Shown: positions 37,356 through 46,972, counted from the stretch's first letter. The stretch: 64,000 bases of DNA from Pirellulaceae bacterium (GCA_022448315.1 JAKVCA010000031.1:20778-84777); one strand, 5' to 3'. The notes: a model not told the origin generated them from the sequence alone. Numbers and translations are program-made.

Positions 37356-38399
37356 ATGATCTCACGTGAAATTCCATGCTGGTTTTTTCAACTCGCCCAT
37401 GGGGTATTTTGGGGGCTCGTGATCAACCTTGCGTGTGAGCCAGTCGCGCAGGCTCAGGGGACGGCGCAAAATTTTGGAGGTCCATATGGAGTAGGAATCG
37501 AACCCGTCATCTCTGAGAATGTTTCTCTATCGAGTGGCGACCTGATGCAGGGGAACGAATCCCAACAACTGTTGGATTCGCTCTCCTCGCAGACGCATCC
37601 GTTGACGCCCGAAGAATATCAGGCACTGATTGAAGGTGAGTCGGAAACGACCACTCCCCTGCCCTTCAACTATCGGGCTCGTACCTCTGAATGGAGTCAG
37701 GTAGCTGCGGGCCAAGCCGGGTTGGGGATCTTTACTTTTCGAGATGCCGGGTACCTCGAAAGTGACGAAAAAAGTGGACTCAATTTTGGGTTCGGTGTGC
37801 ATCTTCTGGAAGGACCCGTTTCACCTGACCTTCATTCGAGGCTATGGGACTTCACTCTTGGGTACCAACGTCGCGGGACTTTGAGATGGGGGCTTGAGTA
37901 TGACGCCGCGTTTAACGTCGGAATCTTCAGCGATTTCGAGGACAGTGCTCGCGACGGGATTCGTTTTCCTAGTCATGTGGCCCTGAGCCGTGCAATCACG
38001 CCTCGACTTCATTGGGTGGTCGGTGCGGATCTTCTGGGGCGTGATGATTACGATGTGCTCCCGATTGTCGGGCTGCGGTGGCAGATGACGGATCAGCTGT
38101 TGCTGCAAATCGAAATGCCAGATCCCGAGTTCCGTTATCACTATAGTGAGACCGGGCTCTTTTATCTCCGCGGTGAACTTGGCGGAGGCACGTGGGATAT
38201 GGAATATGTTGACGGTGCCAGTGACGTGATGACGTATCGGCAATGGGCCTTGTTGGCTGGTTTGGCGAGCCACTCCGGTCGTCGGACATCGGGGCTGGAG
38301 ATCGGTTACTTGATCGATCGCGCGTTGGAGTTTCGTGGATCAGAAAAGAGCCTAAGTTTGCCAGACGGTTGGTTCTTTCGACTGATTACCCGTTATTAG
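37356..38399 (+). CDS. likely outer-membrane beta-barrel protein (DUF6268-like)
   Basis: A 347-residue protein. The ATG at 37356 starts a signal peptide (C-W-F-F-Q-L-A-H-G-V-F-W-G-L-V-I ending V-A-Q-A-Q-G); an upstream start at 37311 only adds residues before it. The C-terminal ~230 residues alternate hydrophobic and polar residues in strand-length segments with aromatic ends, and the protein ends W-F-F-R-L-I-T-R-Y with a terminal aromatic residue, as barrel proteins do. It resembles the planctomycete DUF6268 family by impression only. It follows the Exb/Tol block on the same strand and may be its outer-membrane partner. It is convergent with the DUF1501 gene. Confidence 0.65.
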   Translation: MISREIPCWFFQLAHGVFWGLVINLACEPVAQAQGTAQNFGGPYGVGIEPVISENVSLSSGDLMQGNESQQLLDSLSSQTHPLTPEEYQALIEGESETTTPLPFNYRARTSEWSQVAAGQAGLGIFTFRDAGYLESDEKSGLNFGFGVHLLEGPVSPDLHSRLWDFTLGYQRRGTLRWGLEYDAAFNVGIFSDFEDSARDGIRFPSHVALSRAITPRLHWVVGADLLGRDDYDVLPIVGLRWQMTDQLLLQIEMPDPEFRYHYSETGLFYLRGELGGGTWDMEYVDGASDVMTYRQWALLAGLASHSGRRTSGLEIGYLIDRALEFRGSEKSLSLPDGWFFRLITRY

Positions 38400-38469
38400 C
38401 AGTGTCCACCGGGTTGGTCTTTATCTCGAAGCGCGTAGGTCCCTCTTGATTACTTGGCCCGTTCAACGT

Positions 38470-39897
38470 TCAGGCCAGTACCTCTTTCAAAACTCGCGCG
38501 GGTTCCACTCCGGTCAGTCGAAAATCGAGACCCTGGTACTTTACCGCCAGTTTTCTGTGATCAATACCGAGGGTGTGCAGCATCGTGGCGTGCAGATCAC
38601 GAACATGAACACGATTGTCCTCAGCGGCGTAACCTAGTTCGTCGGTGGTTCCATAGGTCGTGCCTCCACGGACCCCGCCACCCGCCATCCACATCGAAAA
38701 CCCCTGAATATGATGGTCTCGGCCTGGCTTCTGACCCTTGCCTTGGAACATGGGCGTCCTACCAAATTCTCCACCCCAGATGATCAGAGTGTCCTTGAGC
38801 AGGTCCCTCTGTTTCAAGTCTTGGATGAGTGCCGCACTTGGGCCATCGCAGAGACGACAACACGTCTCCATGTAAGGGACCAAGTCACCGTGGTGATCCC
38901 AACCCCGGTGATAGAGGTGAACGAATCGGACACCTCGCTCAACCATACGGCGAGCCATCAGGCAGTTGGCTGCGAAGGAACCATCCGGACTTTGAGCGCC
39001 GTAAAGGTCCAGGACGTGTTGTGGTTCGTCGGAGAAATCGAGAAGCTCAGGGACGCTGGTCTGCATTCGGAAGGCGAGCTCGTATTGGGCAATTCGAGTT
39101 TCAATTTCCGGATTACGCACCTGTTGGTTTCGAAGGGTGTTTAACGCATTGACCGAATCGATCAATTCACGTTGTTGGTCGCGATTGACACCCGCGGGAT
39201 TCCCAACGTAATGAACCGGTTCGCCGTTGGAGTAGAATTCAACACCCTGGTAACGACTCGGCAAAAAGCCGCTGCCCCACTGCCGAGACGCGATGGGTTG
39301 TGGATTCCTTCCTCCTTTGCTGGTCATCACCACGAAGCCCGGCAAGTTATCCGTTTCGCTTCCCAGCCCATAGTTGATCCAGGCGCCCATGCTGGGTCGA
39401 CCTGAAATAGAGGTTCCCGTATTCATCACCGTATGGGCGGGGTCATGGTTGATCTGATCCGTATGCATGGATCGAATGATGCAGAGGTCATCGGCCATTT
39501 CGGCCAACTTTGGAAGGATGTCTGAGATCTCCTGTCCGGACTCACCATGCCTTCGGAACTTGAACTGTGGTCCAAGGCATTTAAGTTGCTGTCCCTGAAG
39601 TTGTGCGATGGGTTGACCCGCGGTGAATGACTCCGGCATGGGCTGGCCATCCATTTCAGCGAGTTTCGGTTTGAAGTCGAATGTCTCGAGGTGAGATGGT
39701 CCTCCCGCCATGCATAGGAAGATGACATGCTTTGCCCTTGCGGCAAAATGTGGCAGGTCGGGCAAGGGGCTGGCATCAAACGCTCGAGTCGATGCCTGCG
39801 CGTCCTGATTCATCAAGTGGGCCAGCGCGGTGTGTCCAAGGGCGACACCGCTTGCCTGAAGGAAGGATCGTCGAAGGATTTGACGTTGCAGATTCAT
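38470..39897 (-). CDS. DUF1501 Tat-exported protein
   Basis: A 475-residue protein of the alkaline-phosphatase/sulfatase-like fold family called DUF1501 in planctomycetes. It has a twin-arginine signal (L-R-R-S-F-L-Q-A-S-G-V-A-L-G) and the characteristic segments F-L-C-M-A-G-G-P-S-H-L-E-T-F-D, K-G-G-R-N-P-Q-P, G-W-D-H-H-G-D-L and G-E-F-G-R-T-P-M-F-Q-G-K-G-Q-K-P-G-R-D-H-H. The reaction is unknown. It lies 37 bp downstream of the PSD1 gene, the standard planctomycete pairing. Confidence 0.95.
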   Translation of the reverse strand: MNLQRQILRRSFLQASGVALGHTALAHLMNQDAQASTRAFDASPLPDLPHFAARAKHVIFLCMAGGPSHLETFDFKPKLAEMDGQPMPESFTAGQPIAQLQGQQLKCLGPQFKFRRHGESGQEISDILPKLAEMADDLCIIRSMHTDQINHDPAHTVMNTGTSISGRPSMGAWINYGLGSETDNLPGFVVMTSKGGRNPQPIASRQWGSGFLPSRYQGVEFYSNGEPVHYVGNPAGVNRDQQRELIDSVNALNTLRNQQVRNPEIETRIAQYELAFRMQTSVPELLDFSDEPQHVLDLYGAQSPDGSFAANCLMARRMVERGVRFVHLYHRGWDHHGDLVPYMETCCRLCDGPSAALIQDLKQRDLLKDTLIIWGGEFGRTPMFQGKGQKPGRDHHIQGFSMWMAGGGVRGGTTYGTTDELGYAAEDNRVHVRDLHATMLHTLGIDHRKLAVKYQGLDFRLTGVEPARVLKEVLA

Positions 39898-39934
39898 GGG
39901 TTTACCTGTCGTTGGACACGAGTGATGAATTGAC

Positions 39935-42322
39935 CTAGTTTCGGGTGATCGCTTCGTTCGTGTTTAAAATTGCTCGCGCCACAAAGAGCATGGCAGCAAC
40001 TTGAGCGGGGACTAACTGCTCTTCAAGTGGTGCCATGCCAACCTTCAAGACTTCCAGAGCCGTCGGATCGAGTTGTTGATACTGCTGGAGTTGCGACTCA
40101 TAGAGCGTTAGCAAGATCTGGAGTTCGTCAGGCTTAATGCCGCGCGTCATCACCTGTTGGAAGATCCACTTGATGCTGGGCGCGACGGACGAGTCATTGG
40201 CCACGAGGGATCTCTGCGCCAACACTCGGGCAGCCTCAACAAAACTGGGGTCATTGAGCAACGTTAACGCGGCGAGTGGCGTATTGCTTATCGGTCGCTG
40301 AGCCGTGCATTCCTCCCGAGTTGGTGCGTCGAATGCTCGCAGCATCGGGTGCAGGAATTGCCTTTGCCAGTGAATGTATACGCCACGTCGATACTGCTGT
40401 TGATCCTTGTCAGCGTAGTAGGCACGTGTTGGAAAATTTAAATGCGCGTAATATCCCGCCGGCTGATAAGGTCGTGCGCTCGGTCCCCCTAATTCGTCAA
40501 CAAGGAGCCCGCTCGACATCAAAGCCAGATCCCGAATCATCTCAGCAGGAAGTCGATAACGCGTCTGGTGACTGAGCCAAAGGTTCTCAGGGTCACTTTC
40601 GAGGGCTTCGGGAGTCGGTAACGAGGATTGACGGTAAGTCTTTGAGAGAACAATCTCTCGAATCAGGGACTTCACGCTCCATTGGGACTGTGCAAACGTC
40701 GAGGCCAAGGCGTCAAGAAGTTCTGGGTGGGTTGGCCATTCTCCCTGATTTCCGCTGTCCTCAAGCGAACTTGAGAGGCCTGAGTTAAAGAACAGGTACC
40801 AGATGCGATTCACAAAAACCCTTGCCGTAAGCGGGCGATTTTCTTCAAACAGCCATTGCGCCAGGTCTAGCCGAGTGGCTCGACGGGGGCCGGAGTCGGA
40901 CACGGTAGATAGGCTGGGAAGAATCCCGGGAACATTGGGTTCGACCACAGGGCCACCTTCATCCATCCAATCACCTCGATCCAGGACACGAATGGGGCGA
41001 GGCTTGATCGCTTTCGAAACCATGGTGCGTCGCCGGCGCTTTTCCAATTGCTCGATCTGATTCAACAGCACTTGGCGGTCAGGACCATGGGAAAGATCCT
41101 CTGTTTCTTCTGTGGAGGACTCCAGAAGCTCAAGTTGGTTTTTGAGACCCTCAATTCGGAGGCGGTCCAATGGAGAAAGAACTTCCAGTTCGGGTTCTCG
41201 TTTGGTGGGTAGTGAGTTGGTGCCTTTGAAAGATTGGAGGTCGTCGATGTCGGCAAAGAAGGCGGCCAACTGGTAGAAATCTCGCTGGGTAAAGGGATCG
41301 TACTTGTGATCATGGCACTCACAGCAACCCAGAGTCGAACCTAGCCAGACCATGGAGAAATTGCGAACTCGATCAGAAGCATATTTTGCGAGATACTCTT
41401 TTTGTTGAACGCCGCCCTCGTGCGAGGTTTGTAAAAGACGGTTGTATCCCGAGGCGATCCGCTGATCGACCGTCGCTTCGGGCAGAAGATCACCCGCAAG
41501 TTGATCTCGACTGAATTCATCGAAGGGCATGTCTCTGTTAAACGCATAGATCACCCAATCGCGATACGGAGTGATGGCATGATCTTGATCGCCGTGGTAC
41601 CCGACGGTGTCGGCGTAGCGGACCAGATCTAACCAATACATGGCCATCCGCTCACCGTACTGCGGTGACTCAAGCAATTGATTGACTCGATTCGCGTAGC
41701 GATCCCCGGATTCCTCGCGAAGATAGGATTCAATCTGCTCACGAGTAGGAGGGAGTCCGGTAAGATCCAAGTGAAGGCGTCGCAGTAAAGTGGTTTCATC
41801 GGCTTCCGGGTTGCGATGCAAGCCTTGAGCAAGCAATTCTCTTTCGACCAATTCATCGATGGTTTCCGAAAGCGTGGTGTTTTCAAGGTTCGTTTTGAGA
41901 GGCGCATAGGCCCAGTGCTTCTCGTAGGTCGCCCCCTGATCAATCCAGTTGCGGAGTTGGGTCCTTTCTTCATCGGAAAGGGATTTTCCAGTCTCTGGAG
42001 GTGGCATCACCAAGTCGGGATCCGTCGTTGAAATGCGCTCCCAAAGGTCGCTGCCGTCGGCATCGCCGGGGACAATCGCCCAATATCCACCGCGATCCTT
42101 GACGGCCTCTTCTTGAAGATCGAGACGTAGGTCCGCTGCTCGTGAATGCGAGTCTGGACCGTGGCACTTAAAGCAGCGGTCCGACAGAAGCGGACGGATA
42201 TCTCGGTTGTATTTGGGGGATTCCTGTGCCACGACATGCGTTTGCGAAGAAGCTAGCAGCAACATTAAAAATGTCACTCGAGACATGATCGCTTTCAGCT
42301 TTGAGGGAGTTGGGAGGTTCAT
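39935..42322 (-). CDS. PSD1/planctomycete cytochrome C protein (PSCyt1, DUF1549, DUF1553)
   Basis: A 795-residue exported protein. A signal peptide ends S-Q-T-H-V-V-A-Q; an ATG at 42286 would place the signal closer to the start. The PSCyt1 segment has the haem motif C-F-K-C-H-G-P-D with a distal V-M-P-P-P region. The DUF1549 region (about 145-360) contains L-R-R-L-H-L-D-L-T-G-L-P-P-T and the paired C-C-E-C-H-D-H-K motif. The DUF1553 region contains R-V-F-V-N-R-I-W-Y-L-F-F and L-S-K-T-Y-R-Q-S-S. At 795 residues it is on the short side for the family. The first gene of a pair with DUF1501. Confidence 0.95.
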   Translation of the reverse strand: MNLPTPSKLKAIMSRVTFLMLLLASSQTHVVAQESPKYNRDIRPLLSDRCFKCHGPDSHSRAADLRLDLQEEAVKDRGGYWAIVPGDADGSDLWERISTTDPDLVMPPPETGKSLSDEERTQLRNWIDQGATYEKHWAYAPLKTNLENTTLSETIDELVERELLAQGLHRNPEADETTLLRRLHLDLTGLPPTREQIESYLREESGDRYANRVNQLLESPQYGERMAMYWLDLVRYADTVGYHGDQDHAITPYRDWVIYAFNRDMPFDEFSRDQLAGDLLPEATVDQRIASGYNRLLQTSHEGGVQQKEYLAKYASDRVRNFSMVWLGSTLGCCECHDHKYDPFTQRDFYQLAAFFADIDDLQSFKGTNSLPTKREPELEVLSPLDRLRIEGLKNQLELLESSTEETEDLSHGPDRQVLLNQIEQLEKRRRRTMVSKAIKPRPIRVLDRGDWMDEGGPVVEPNVPGILPSLSTVSDSGPRRATRLDLAQWLFEENRPLTARVFVNRIWYLFFNSGLSSSLEDSGNQGEWPTHPELLDALASTFAQSQWSVKSLIREIVLSKTYRQSSLPTPEALESDPENLWLSHQTRYRLPAEMIRDLALMSSGLLVDELGGPSARPYQPAGYYAHLNFPTRAYYADKDQQQYRRGVYIHWQRQFLHPMLRAFDAPTREECTAQRPISNTPLAALTLLNDPSFVEAARVLAQRSLVANDSSVAPSIKWIFQQVMTRGIKPDELQILLTLYESQLQQYQQLDPTALEVLKVGMAPLEEQLVPAQVAAMLFVARAILNTNEAITRN

Positions 42323-42632
42323 GGTGTGGGTTTCGCATCCAGGATGGCGGTAACAAAATCTGGCAAGGTCTCGCCAAAGGGTAATGGGTCAATCTCTACC
42401 CATTAGTTTAGGGGGCCATCGACTTGGGTGACAACTTGTTCCTGGAATCGCACAATGAGTTTAACGAGACTTCTTGCGGCAGTATCCGATCACACGAAAT
42501 CCACCTTGGTTGAAAAAATGAATTCCGCTACGATCACCACGCCTTGTTTCCGCGGGAGAACTGTGGTTGTCTGCTCCCATGCTCGTGAAGCAAGTGGCTT
42601 TCGGTTTCTTCCTACAGTCTGAGTTGCGATCG
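42323..42632. other. intergenic region, no gene recognised
   Basis: 310 bp between the divergent PSD1 and lipoprotein genes. I saw no credible ORF or strong hairpin. Confidence 0.35.
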
Positions 42633-43451
42633 ATGTCCAATTTGTCCAATCCAAAGTTGCTCCACAGCCTCTTCCTCGTCGCATCGCTTGCCAGCCTTCC
42701 GGGCTGTACCACCCTGAACTCGCTGGCCGGTATCAATTCACCAACGGTCCCTCCGCCCGCCACCGGGAGCTATCAGATTCCCGGGGTCAACGGTGCTCAG
42801 CAACCCTACTATGCGCCGCCTGCAACTGAGGGAACCGGTTCATCCACAGGGCAATGGGTGCCCGCTCAATCTAAAGTGAGCCCGAATCAATCGCCTGTGA
42901 TGGTTACCGCAGAGAATCCTTCGGTCCAGACCGTTTCTTATGAATCTTCGGTCCAGCGTTCCGGGCGGGGGGTCTCCAGCCAAGAGATCTTTGAGAGCCA
43001 ACAGAGACGGGCGCAGGTTCAGTCAGATCAAACCAGGGTGACTTCTGATGTCCCGGGGCGCATTCCTTTGTCCAATACGGCACAACCTTTGAGTACTGCG
43101 ACGGAAGTTTCGGCCTTGAACGACAAAGAGCGGTTGGCCCAAAATCCACTTGAGACCCCTGCCTTTCAATTGCCGACTCAGGCAAGTGGGCCGATCGGGT
43201 CAGGTGTGCCCCCGGTCACGCCGGCTAATGCATTAATAGAGGCAGAGAGGAGCCAGCCTCCTGCCAGACCCCCGTCCTTCTCAACGACTGTTTCAGGTCA
43301 AGACGTAATGTCGCTCATGGGATCTTCGCAGCCTACGGTTGTACCTACTCCGGTAAGCTCACCGCCGAGCTGGACGGATCGGTCGCCAACGAATCCACCT
43401 GTTTCAAGAACCAACTTGGGTGGATCACCCGGTTTTCGTCCACGCTTCTAA
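42633..43451 (+). CDS. proline/serine-rich lipoprotein, function unknown
   Basis: A 272-residue protein. The ATG at 42633 opens a lipoprotein signal with lipobox S-L-P-G-C; a frame from 42567 adds 22 residues before it. The mature protein is low-complexity, rich in Pro, Ser, Gln and Val, with no predicted enzyme fold. It is probably anchored in the envelope and largely disordered. The SecA-like gene follows 80 bp downstream on the same strand, but a functional link is not evident. Confidence 0.7.
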   Translation: MSNLSNPKLLHSLFLVASLASLPGCTTLNSLAGINSPTVPPPATGSYQIPGVNGAQQPYYAPPATEGTGSSTGQWVPAQSKVSPNQSPVMVTAENPSVQTVSYESSVQRSGRGVSSQEIFESQQRRAQVQSDQTRVTSDVPGRIPLSNTAQPLSTATEVSALNDKERLAQNPLETPAFQLPTQASGPIGSGVPPVTPANALIEAERSQPPARPPSFSTTVSGQDVMSLMGSSQPTVVPTPVSSPPSWTDRSPTNPPVSRTNLGGSPGFRPRF

Positions 43452-43516
43452 TCCAGATCAAGGTCTTCAGCTCTGATCGGTCGGCGCGGAGATTGCAGTA
43501 GCGGTCTCGATTGATG

Positions 43517-43524
43517 GAAGAAGG
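43517..43524 (+). promoter_or_regulatory. ribosome-binding site for the SecA-like gene
   Basis: GAAGAAGG lies 7 bp before the ATG at 43532. It overlaps the coding part of the longer frame that could start at 43514. Confidence 0.55.
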
Positions 43525-43531
43525 CATCATC

Positions 43532-45427
43532 ATGAAACTTGGGTTGCCCCATCGAGCAAATGGGTTCCATTCGCCCAGGGACTGGCCGTCCTTGCTTGCC
43601 GACATTGACCAGAGAGGCGAAGCGTTGAAGGGCCAGACCCAAGAGACGCTTCGCAAACAGGGGCTGGCCCTTCGCTACCGGGCTCAAAGTGGCGAATCCT
43701 TGGATGACTTGTTGCCGGAGTCTTTTGCGCTCGTGCGGGAAGCTGCGGAGCGACATCTGGGGATGCGTCATTATGACGTCCAGCTTATCGGTGGTCTGGT
43801 GATGCATGGAGGCGGTATTGCTGAGATGCAAACTGGAGAGGGGAAAACACTGACCGCCACATTACCTGCAACGCTTGCCGGTTTTCTCGGGCCAGGGACT
43901 CACTTGGCCACGGCAAACGACTATTTGGCCCAACGTGACGCGGAGATGATGGCCCCGGTTTATCACGCGTTGGGATTGAAGGTTGGCGCGATTCATTCAC
44001 GCTCTACTCCGATTGAGCGACAAGCCGCCTACGCCTGTGACGTGACCTATGGGACTGCGAAGGAATTCGGGTTTGACTTTTTGCGTCATCGCCTTGAGCA
44101 CCGAGACCGGGAGGAATGGCAAGGGAAACTTTCAAAACCTAACCAGGTTGCTGCAAAACGACGCTTTGCATTGGTGGACGAGGCGGATGCTTTGTTGATT
44201 GATGAAGCTCGGACTCCATTGGTGGTCAGTGGGATGCCAGGGAAGTGTCCCGATGAAGTCACGCGAGTCTACGCGTGGGCAGAATCGCTGTCTCACCAAA
44301 TGACTGAACACGAGGAGTATCAGTGGAGCGAAGCGGGGAACGCGGTCCAGTTGACCACGGCGGGCCGTCGTCGAGTACGAGCATCCCATCACTCAAATGG
44401 GGCTCCAGATACTCCGCTTCTCGACCTCTACTTTCATTTGGAAATCGCGTTGCTGGTCCACCATCGTTATCTTCGTGATCGGCATTACGTTGTTCGGGAT
44501 GAAGAAATTGTGATTGTGGATGAATTTACAGGACGACTTTCTGAGGGTCGTTGTTGGAGAGGAGGAATTCACCAAGCGATTCAGGCCAAAGAGGGATTGC
44601 CGCTGACTCCCGATTCGGGGCAAGCAGCGCGGGTGACGATGCAGAATTTCTTTCTTCAGTACGATCGACTTGCGGGGATGACCGGAACAGCGAATCACTC
44701 AGAAAAAGAGATGTCGCGTATCTACAGGATGAAGGTGCAGCCGATACCAACAAATCGATCGCCCAAACGTGAGTTACTGCCCGATCGTATCTTTTCCGAT
44801 CAGGATCAAAAGTGGCGGGCCATCGCCGCAGAAGTCCGCGCGATTCATGAAACAGGACAGCCTGTCCTCGTGGGTACTCGGAGTATTGATAAATCTGAAC
44901 TTTTGAGTCGGCATCTGCAATCCATGGGGGTTGAGCATCAGGTGCTGAATGCGAGTCAGGAATTGGCAGAGGCTGAGGTGATTGCCAAGGCGGGCCAGAA
45001 AGGGCAAGTCACGGTGGCGACCAACATGGCGGGCCGCGGTACAGATATCCGCCTTGGTGACGGCGTCGAATCGTTGGGCGGACTCTACGTGATCGGAACC
45101 GAGTTGCACGAAGCCCAGAGGATCGACCGACAGTTGATGGGCCGATGCGGGCGGCAAGGAGATCCGGGTGTGTTCCGACAGTACCTTGCCCTTGACGACG
45201 ATATTCTTCGGCAGGGACTCGGTGATCGACTCGCCAATCGTTGGATTGAAACGGGCAGACACCATGAGGGGGAACTGCATCAGAGTCCACGAATTTTCTT
45301 CCGGGCACAACGCAAGATCGAAAAGCGACACTTCAGACAACGTCGGGCACTGATGGAGCGAGAACAGCAGAAACAGTTCATGCACGAACAGATGGGGCAG
45401 GACCCCTTCCTCGATGCTCCCGAATAG
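43532..45427 (+). CDS. short SecA-like preprotein translocase ATPase
   Basis: A 631-residue DEAD-type motor related to SecA, with Walker A T-G-E-G-K-T (101-106), the T-A-N-D-Y-L-A motif, Walker B D216-E217 within L-V-D-E-A-D-A-L-L-I-D-E-A-R-T, V-D-E-F-T-G-R-L, M-T-G-T-A, and M-A-G-R-G-T-D-I with Q-L-M-G-R-C-G-R-Q-G-D. Housekeeping SecA proteins are 840-1200 residues. Here the helical-wing, two-helix-finger and zinc-binding C-terminus are mostly missing; about 90 residues follow the arginine-finger region. No SecY2 or other accessory Sec gene is near. It is likely a paralogue of a main SecA encoded elsewhere. Confidence 0.9.
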   Translation: MKLGLPHRANGFHSPRDWPSLLADIDQRGEALKGQTQETLRKQGLALRYRAQSGESLDDLLPESFALVREAAERHLGMRHYDVQLIGGLVMHGGGIAEMQTGEGKTLTATLPATLAGFLGPGTHLATANDYLAQRDAEMMAPVYHALGLKVGAIHSRSTPIERQAAYACDVTYGTAKEFGFDFLRHRLEHRDREEWQGKLSKPNQVAAKRRFALVDEADALLIDEARTPLVVSGMPGKCPDEVTRVYAWAESLSHQMTEHEEYQWSEAGNAVQLTTAGRRRVRASHHSNGAPDTPLLDLYFHLEIALLVHHRYLRDRHYVVRDEEIVIVDEFTGRLSEGRCWRGGIHQAIQAKEGLPLTPDSGQAARVTMQNFFLQYDRLAGMTGTANHSEKEMSRIYRMKVQPIPTNRSPKRELLPDRIFSDQDQKWRAIAAEVRAIHETGQPVLVGTRSIDKSELLSRHLQSMGVEHQVLNASQELAEAEVIAKAGQKGQVTVATNMAGRGTDIRLGDGVESLGGLYVIGTELHEAQRIDRQLMGRCGRQGDPGVFRQYLALDDDILRQGLGDRLANRWIETGRHHEGELHQSPRIFFRAQRKIEKRHFRQRRALMEREQQKQFMHEQMGQDPFLDAPE

Positions 45428-45668
45428 TCCGTGTCGTTTCTGCCGCTTGGCTCCGGTCCGGACCTTCGGTTACAATAAGTCCTCGCGTCTTTCGGTCCTC
45501 AAACCCGCTGCAGCTTCGGGCGATGGGGCGACCGCTCACGTTTTGATCCATGGCTTAATCGCGAGTTTTCCCTCTTGTCTTCAGGTGACTCGGGCTGCGC
45601 GTCCAGGACGACATCAGGTGGGAGGGAGACGGTGAAGACTCGTTTCTGCTGCGTTAAGGAATATTGAA

Positions 45669-46160
45669 TTGCCGGGTAAAGAGATCATCAAGCCATTTTC
45701 AGAGTTGGACTTTAGTCAGGTGATTGCGGGTCGAAATGAAATCGACCAGTACAATCCGCAGCGGTTTGAAATGTGTCAACTGGATGCCATCGTCCATGAG
45801 GACCTTGAGCGAAAAATATGCGTGGGTTACAAGGACGCAACACCCGACGAATTCTGGGTCCGTGGACATATGCCGGACATGGCTCTGATGCCGGGGGTCA
45901 TTCAATGCGAGGCGGCAGCTCAACTTGCCAGTTACTTTGTTTGCAAGTATGGTCTGCTGGGTGTGGATCGCATCGGTTTAGGGGGAATGGAGGAAGTTCG
46001 TTTTCGACGGGCGGTTGTCCCCGGAGATCGTCTTGTTCTGATGCTGACCGAATTGAAGTGTCGTCGCGGTGCCGTCATCATGTGCTACTTCCAAGGCTAC
46101 GTGAACGAGAAGCTGGCAGTGGAAGGTAAGATCAAAGGCGTACCGCTTCCCAAAGTTTAG
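45669..46160 (+). CDS. FabZ/FabA-like beta-hydroxyacyl-ACP dehydratase
   Basis: A 163-residue hot-dog-fold protein. The catalytic pair H67 and E81, 14 residues apart as in FabZ, lies in G-H-M-P-D-M-A-L-M-P-G-V-I-Q-C-E-A-A-A-Q. A TTG start is used because AAGGA is 7-8 bp upstream and no ATG precedes the fold. FabZ dehydrates 3-hydroxyacyl-ACP in fatty-acid elongation. The G-N-P of canonical FabZ is replaced by D-M-A, so this may be a specialised dehydratase rather than the housekeeping one. It is monocistronic. Confidence 0.87.
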   Translation: MPGKEIIKPFSELDFSQVIAGRNEIDQYNPQRFEMCQLDAIVHEDLERKICVGYKDATPDEFWVRGHMPDMALMPGVIQCEAAAQLASYFVCKYGLLGVDRIGLGGMEEVRFRRAVVPGDRLVLMLTELKCRRGAVIMCYFQGYVNEKLAVEGKIKGVPLPKV

Positions 46161-46243
46161 GCGAGCGGGATTGAGCGACACTTGCCAGAAACCGGGGTCC
46201 TGGGTCGCGAACTGGGTGAAAGAATTGGTCGTTCGTATCGAGC

Positions 46244-46456
46244 TCATCCCGATGGATGCTTGGGTAAGATCGCGATGGCCAAGCCCTGTCCCTGCGACCA
46301 GACCAGATCCTCGGGCGTGATTCCGAAGAAATTCTGCATCTGTTTCAGGCCTTCATCTTCGTGCTTGACATAGTGAATCGAGCCGGGGACGGGTTCGCTC
46401 GCCGATTGGTGCTCAAGAGGAACACTCAAGTCGATCAGATCAAACGGCTCAATCAT
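46244..46456 (-). pseudogene. remnant of a cyclase-family (PF04199-like) gene
   Basis: A 70-residue minus-strand frame starts like cyclase/kynurenine-formamidase-family proteins: F-D-L-I-D-L-S-V-P-L-E-H then S-E-P-V-P-G-S-I-H-Y-V-K-H and F-F-G-I-T-P-E-D-L. The family normally runs to about 220-270 residues with a H-x-G-T-H-x-D metal motif, which is absent here; the frame ends soon after. No continuing frame was found in the neighbouring sequence, so the 3' part seems deleted. Family recognition is by eye. Confidence 0.55.
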
Positions 46457-46972
46457 GGGGCGTGTTCTCGATAGGAGCGGATAATAACGACCATTAGGTA
46501 CAGGTTCATGACCGCTGTGCTTCAGGAGCCGGCAGCCATGAATTTATCAGCAGTTGCCCTCCGATGCGCCCATGCTCCGTTTCTTCACGGAGGGCCCGGA
46601 CATCTTGGGATCGGGTCGAAAAGATCCGCTTTGTCCGCTGCGTCGCGTCAGGGTTCGATGTCTTCGAACTAGGCAATTGGAGTGGTTTCGAGGCTTTGGG
46701 AGACAAAACTCCATGTTTTGCCGCAGCGGTTGATAGATTCTGGCCCAGATTCTGATATTTTTAAGAACGCGCGAAGACGCCCGTGGTTTCCCATCTGAGC
46801 AGGATCACGGAATTTCGACTGGGACGATGACGACCCCGTCGCGTAGGTCATGCAGGACGTCGATTTCGACGAACATGATCGCCGAGTTTGTAGAAGCTTC
46901 AAGGAACGATCGTACGGGACTTTTGACCCGAGTTTATATAGAGCTACTCGCGTGAAAGGATGCCAGATCATC
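46457..46972. other. intergenic region, no gene recognised
   Basis: About 516 bp with only chance-like frames. A weak 6-bp stem (CTCCGT 46575-46580 with ACGGAG 46587-46592) lacks a T-run. Confidence 0.35.

Noticed and set aside
44774..45385. A 203-codon minus-strand frame
   Set aside because: It is antisense to the SecA-like gene, whose motifs are clear.
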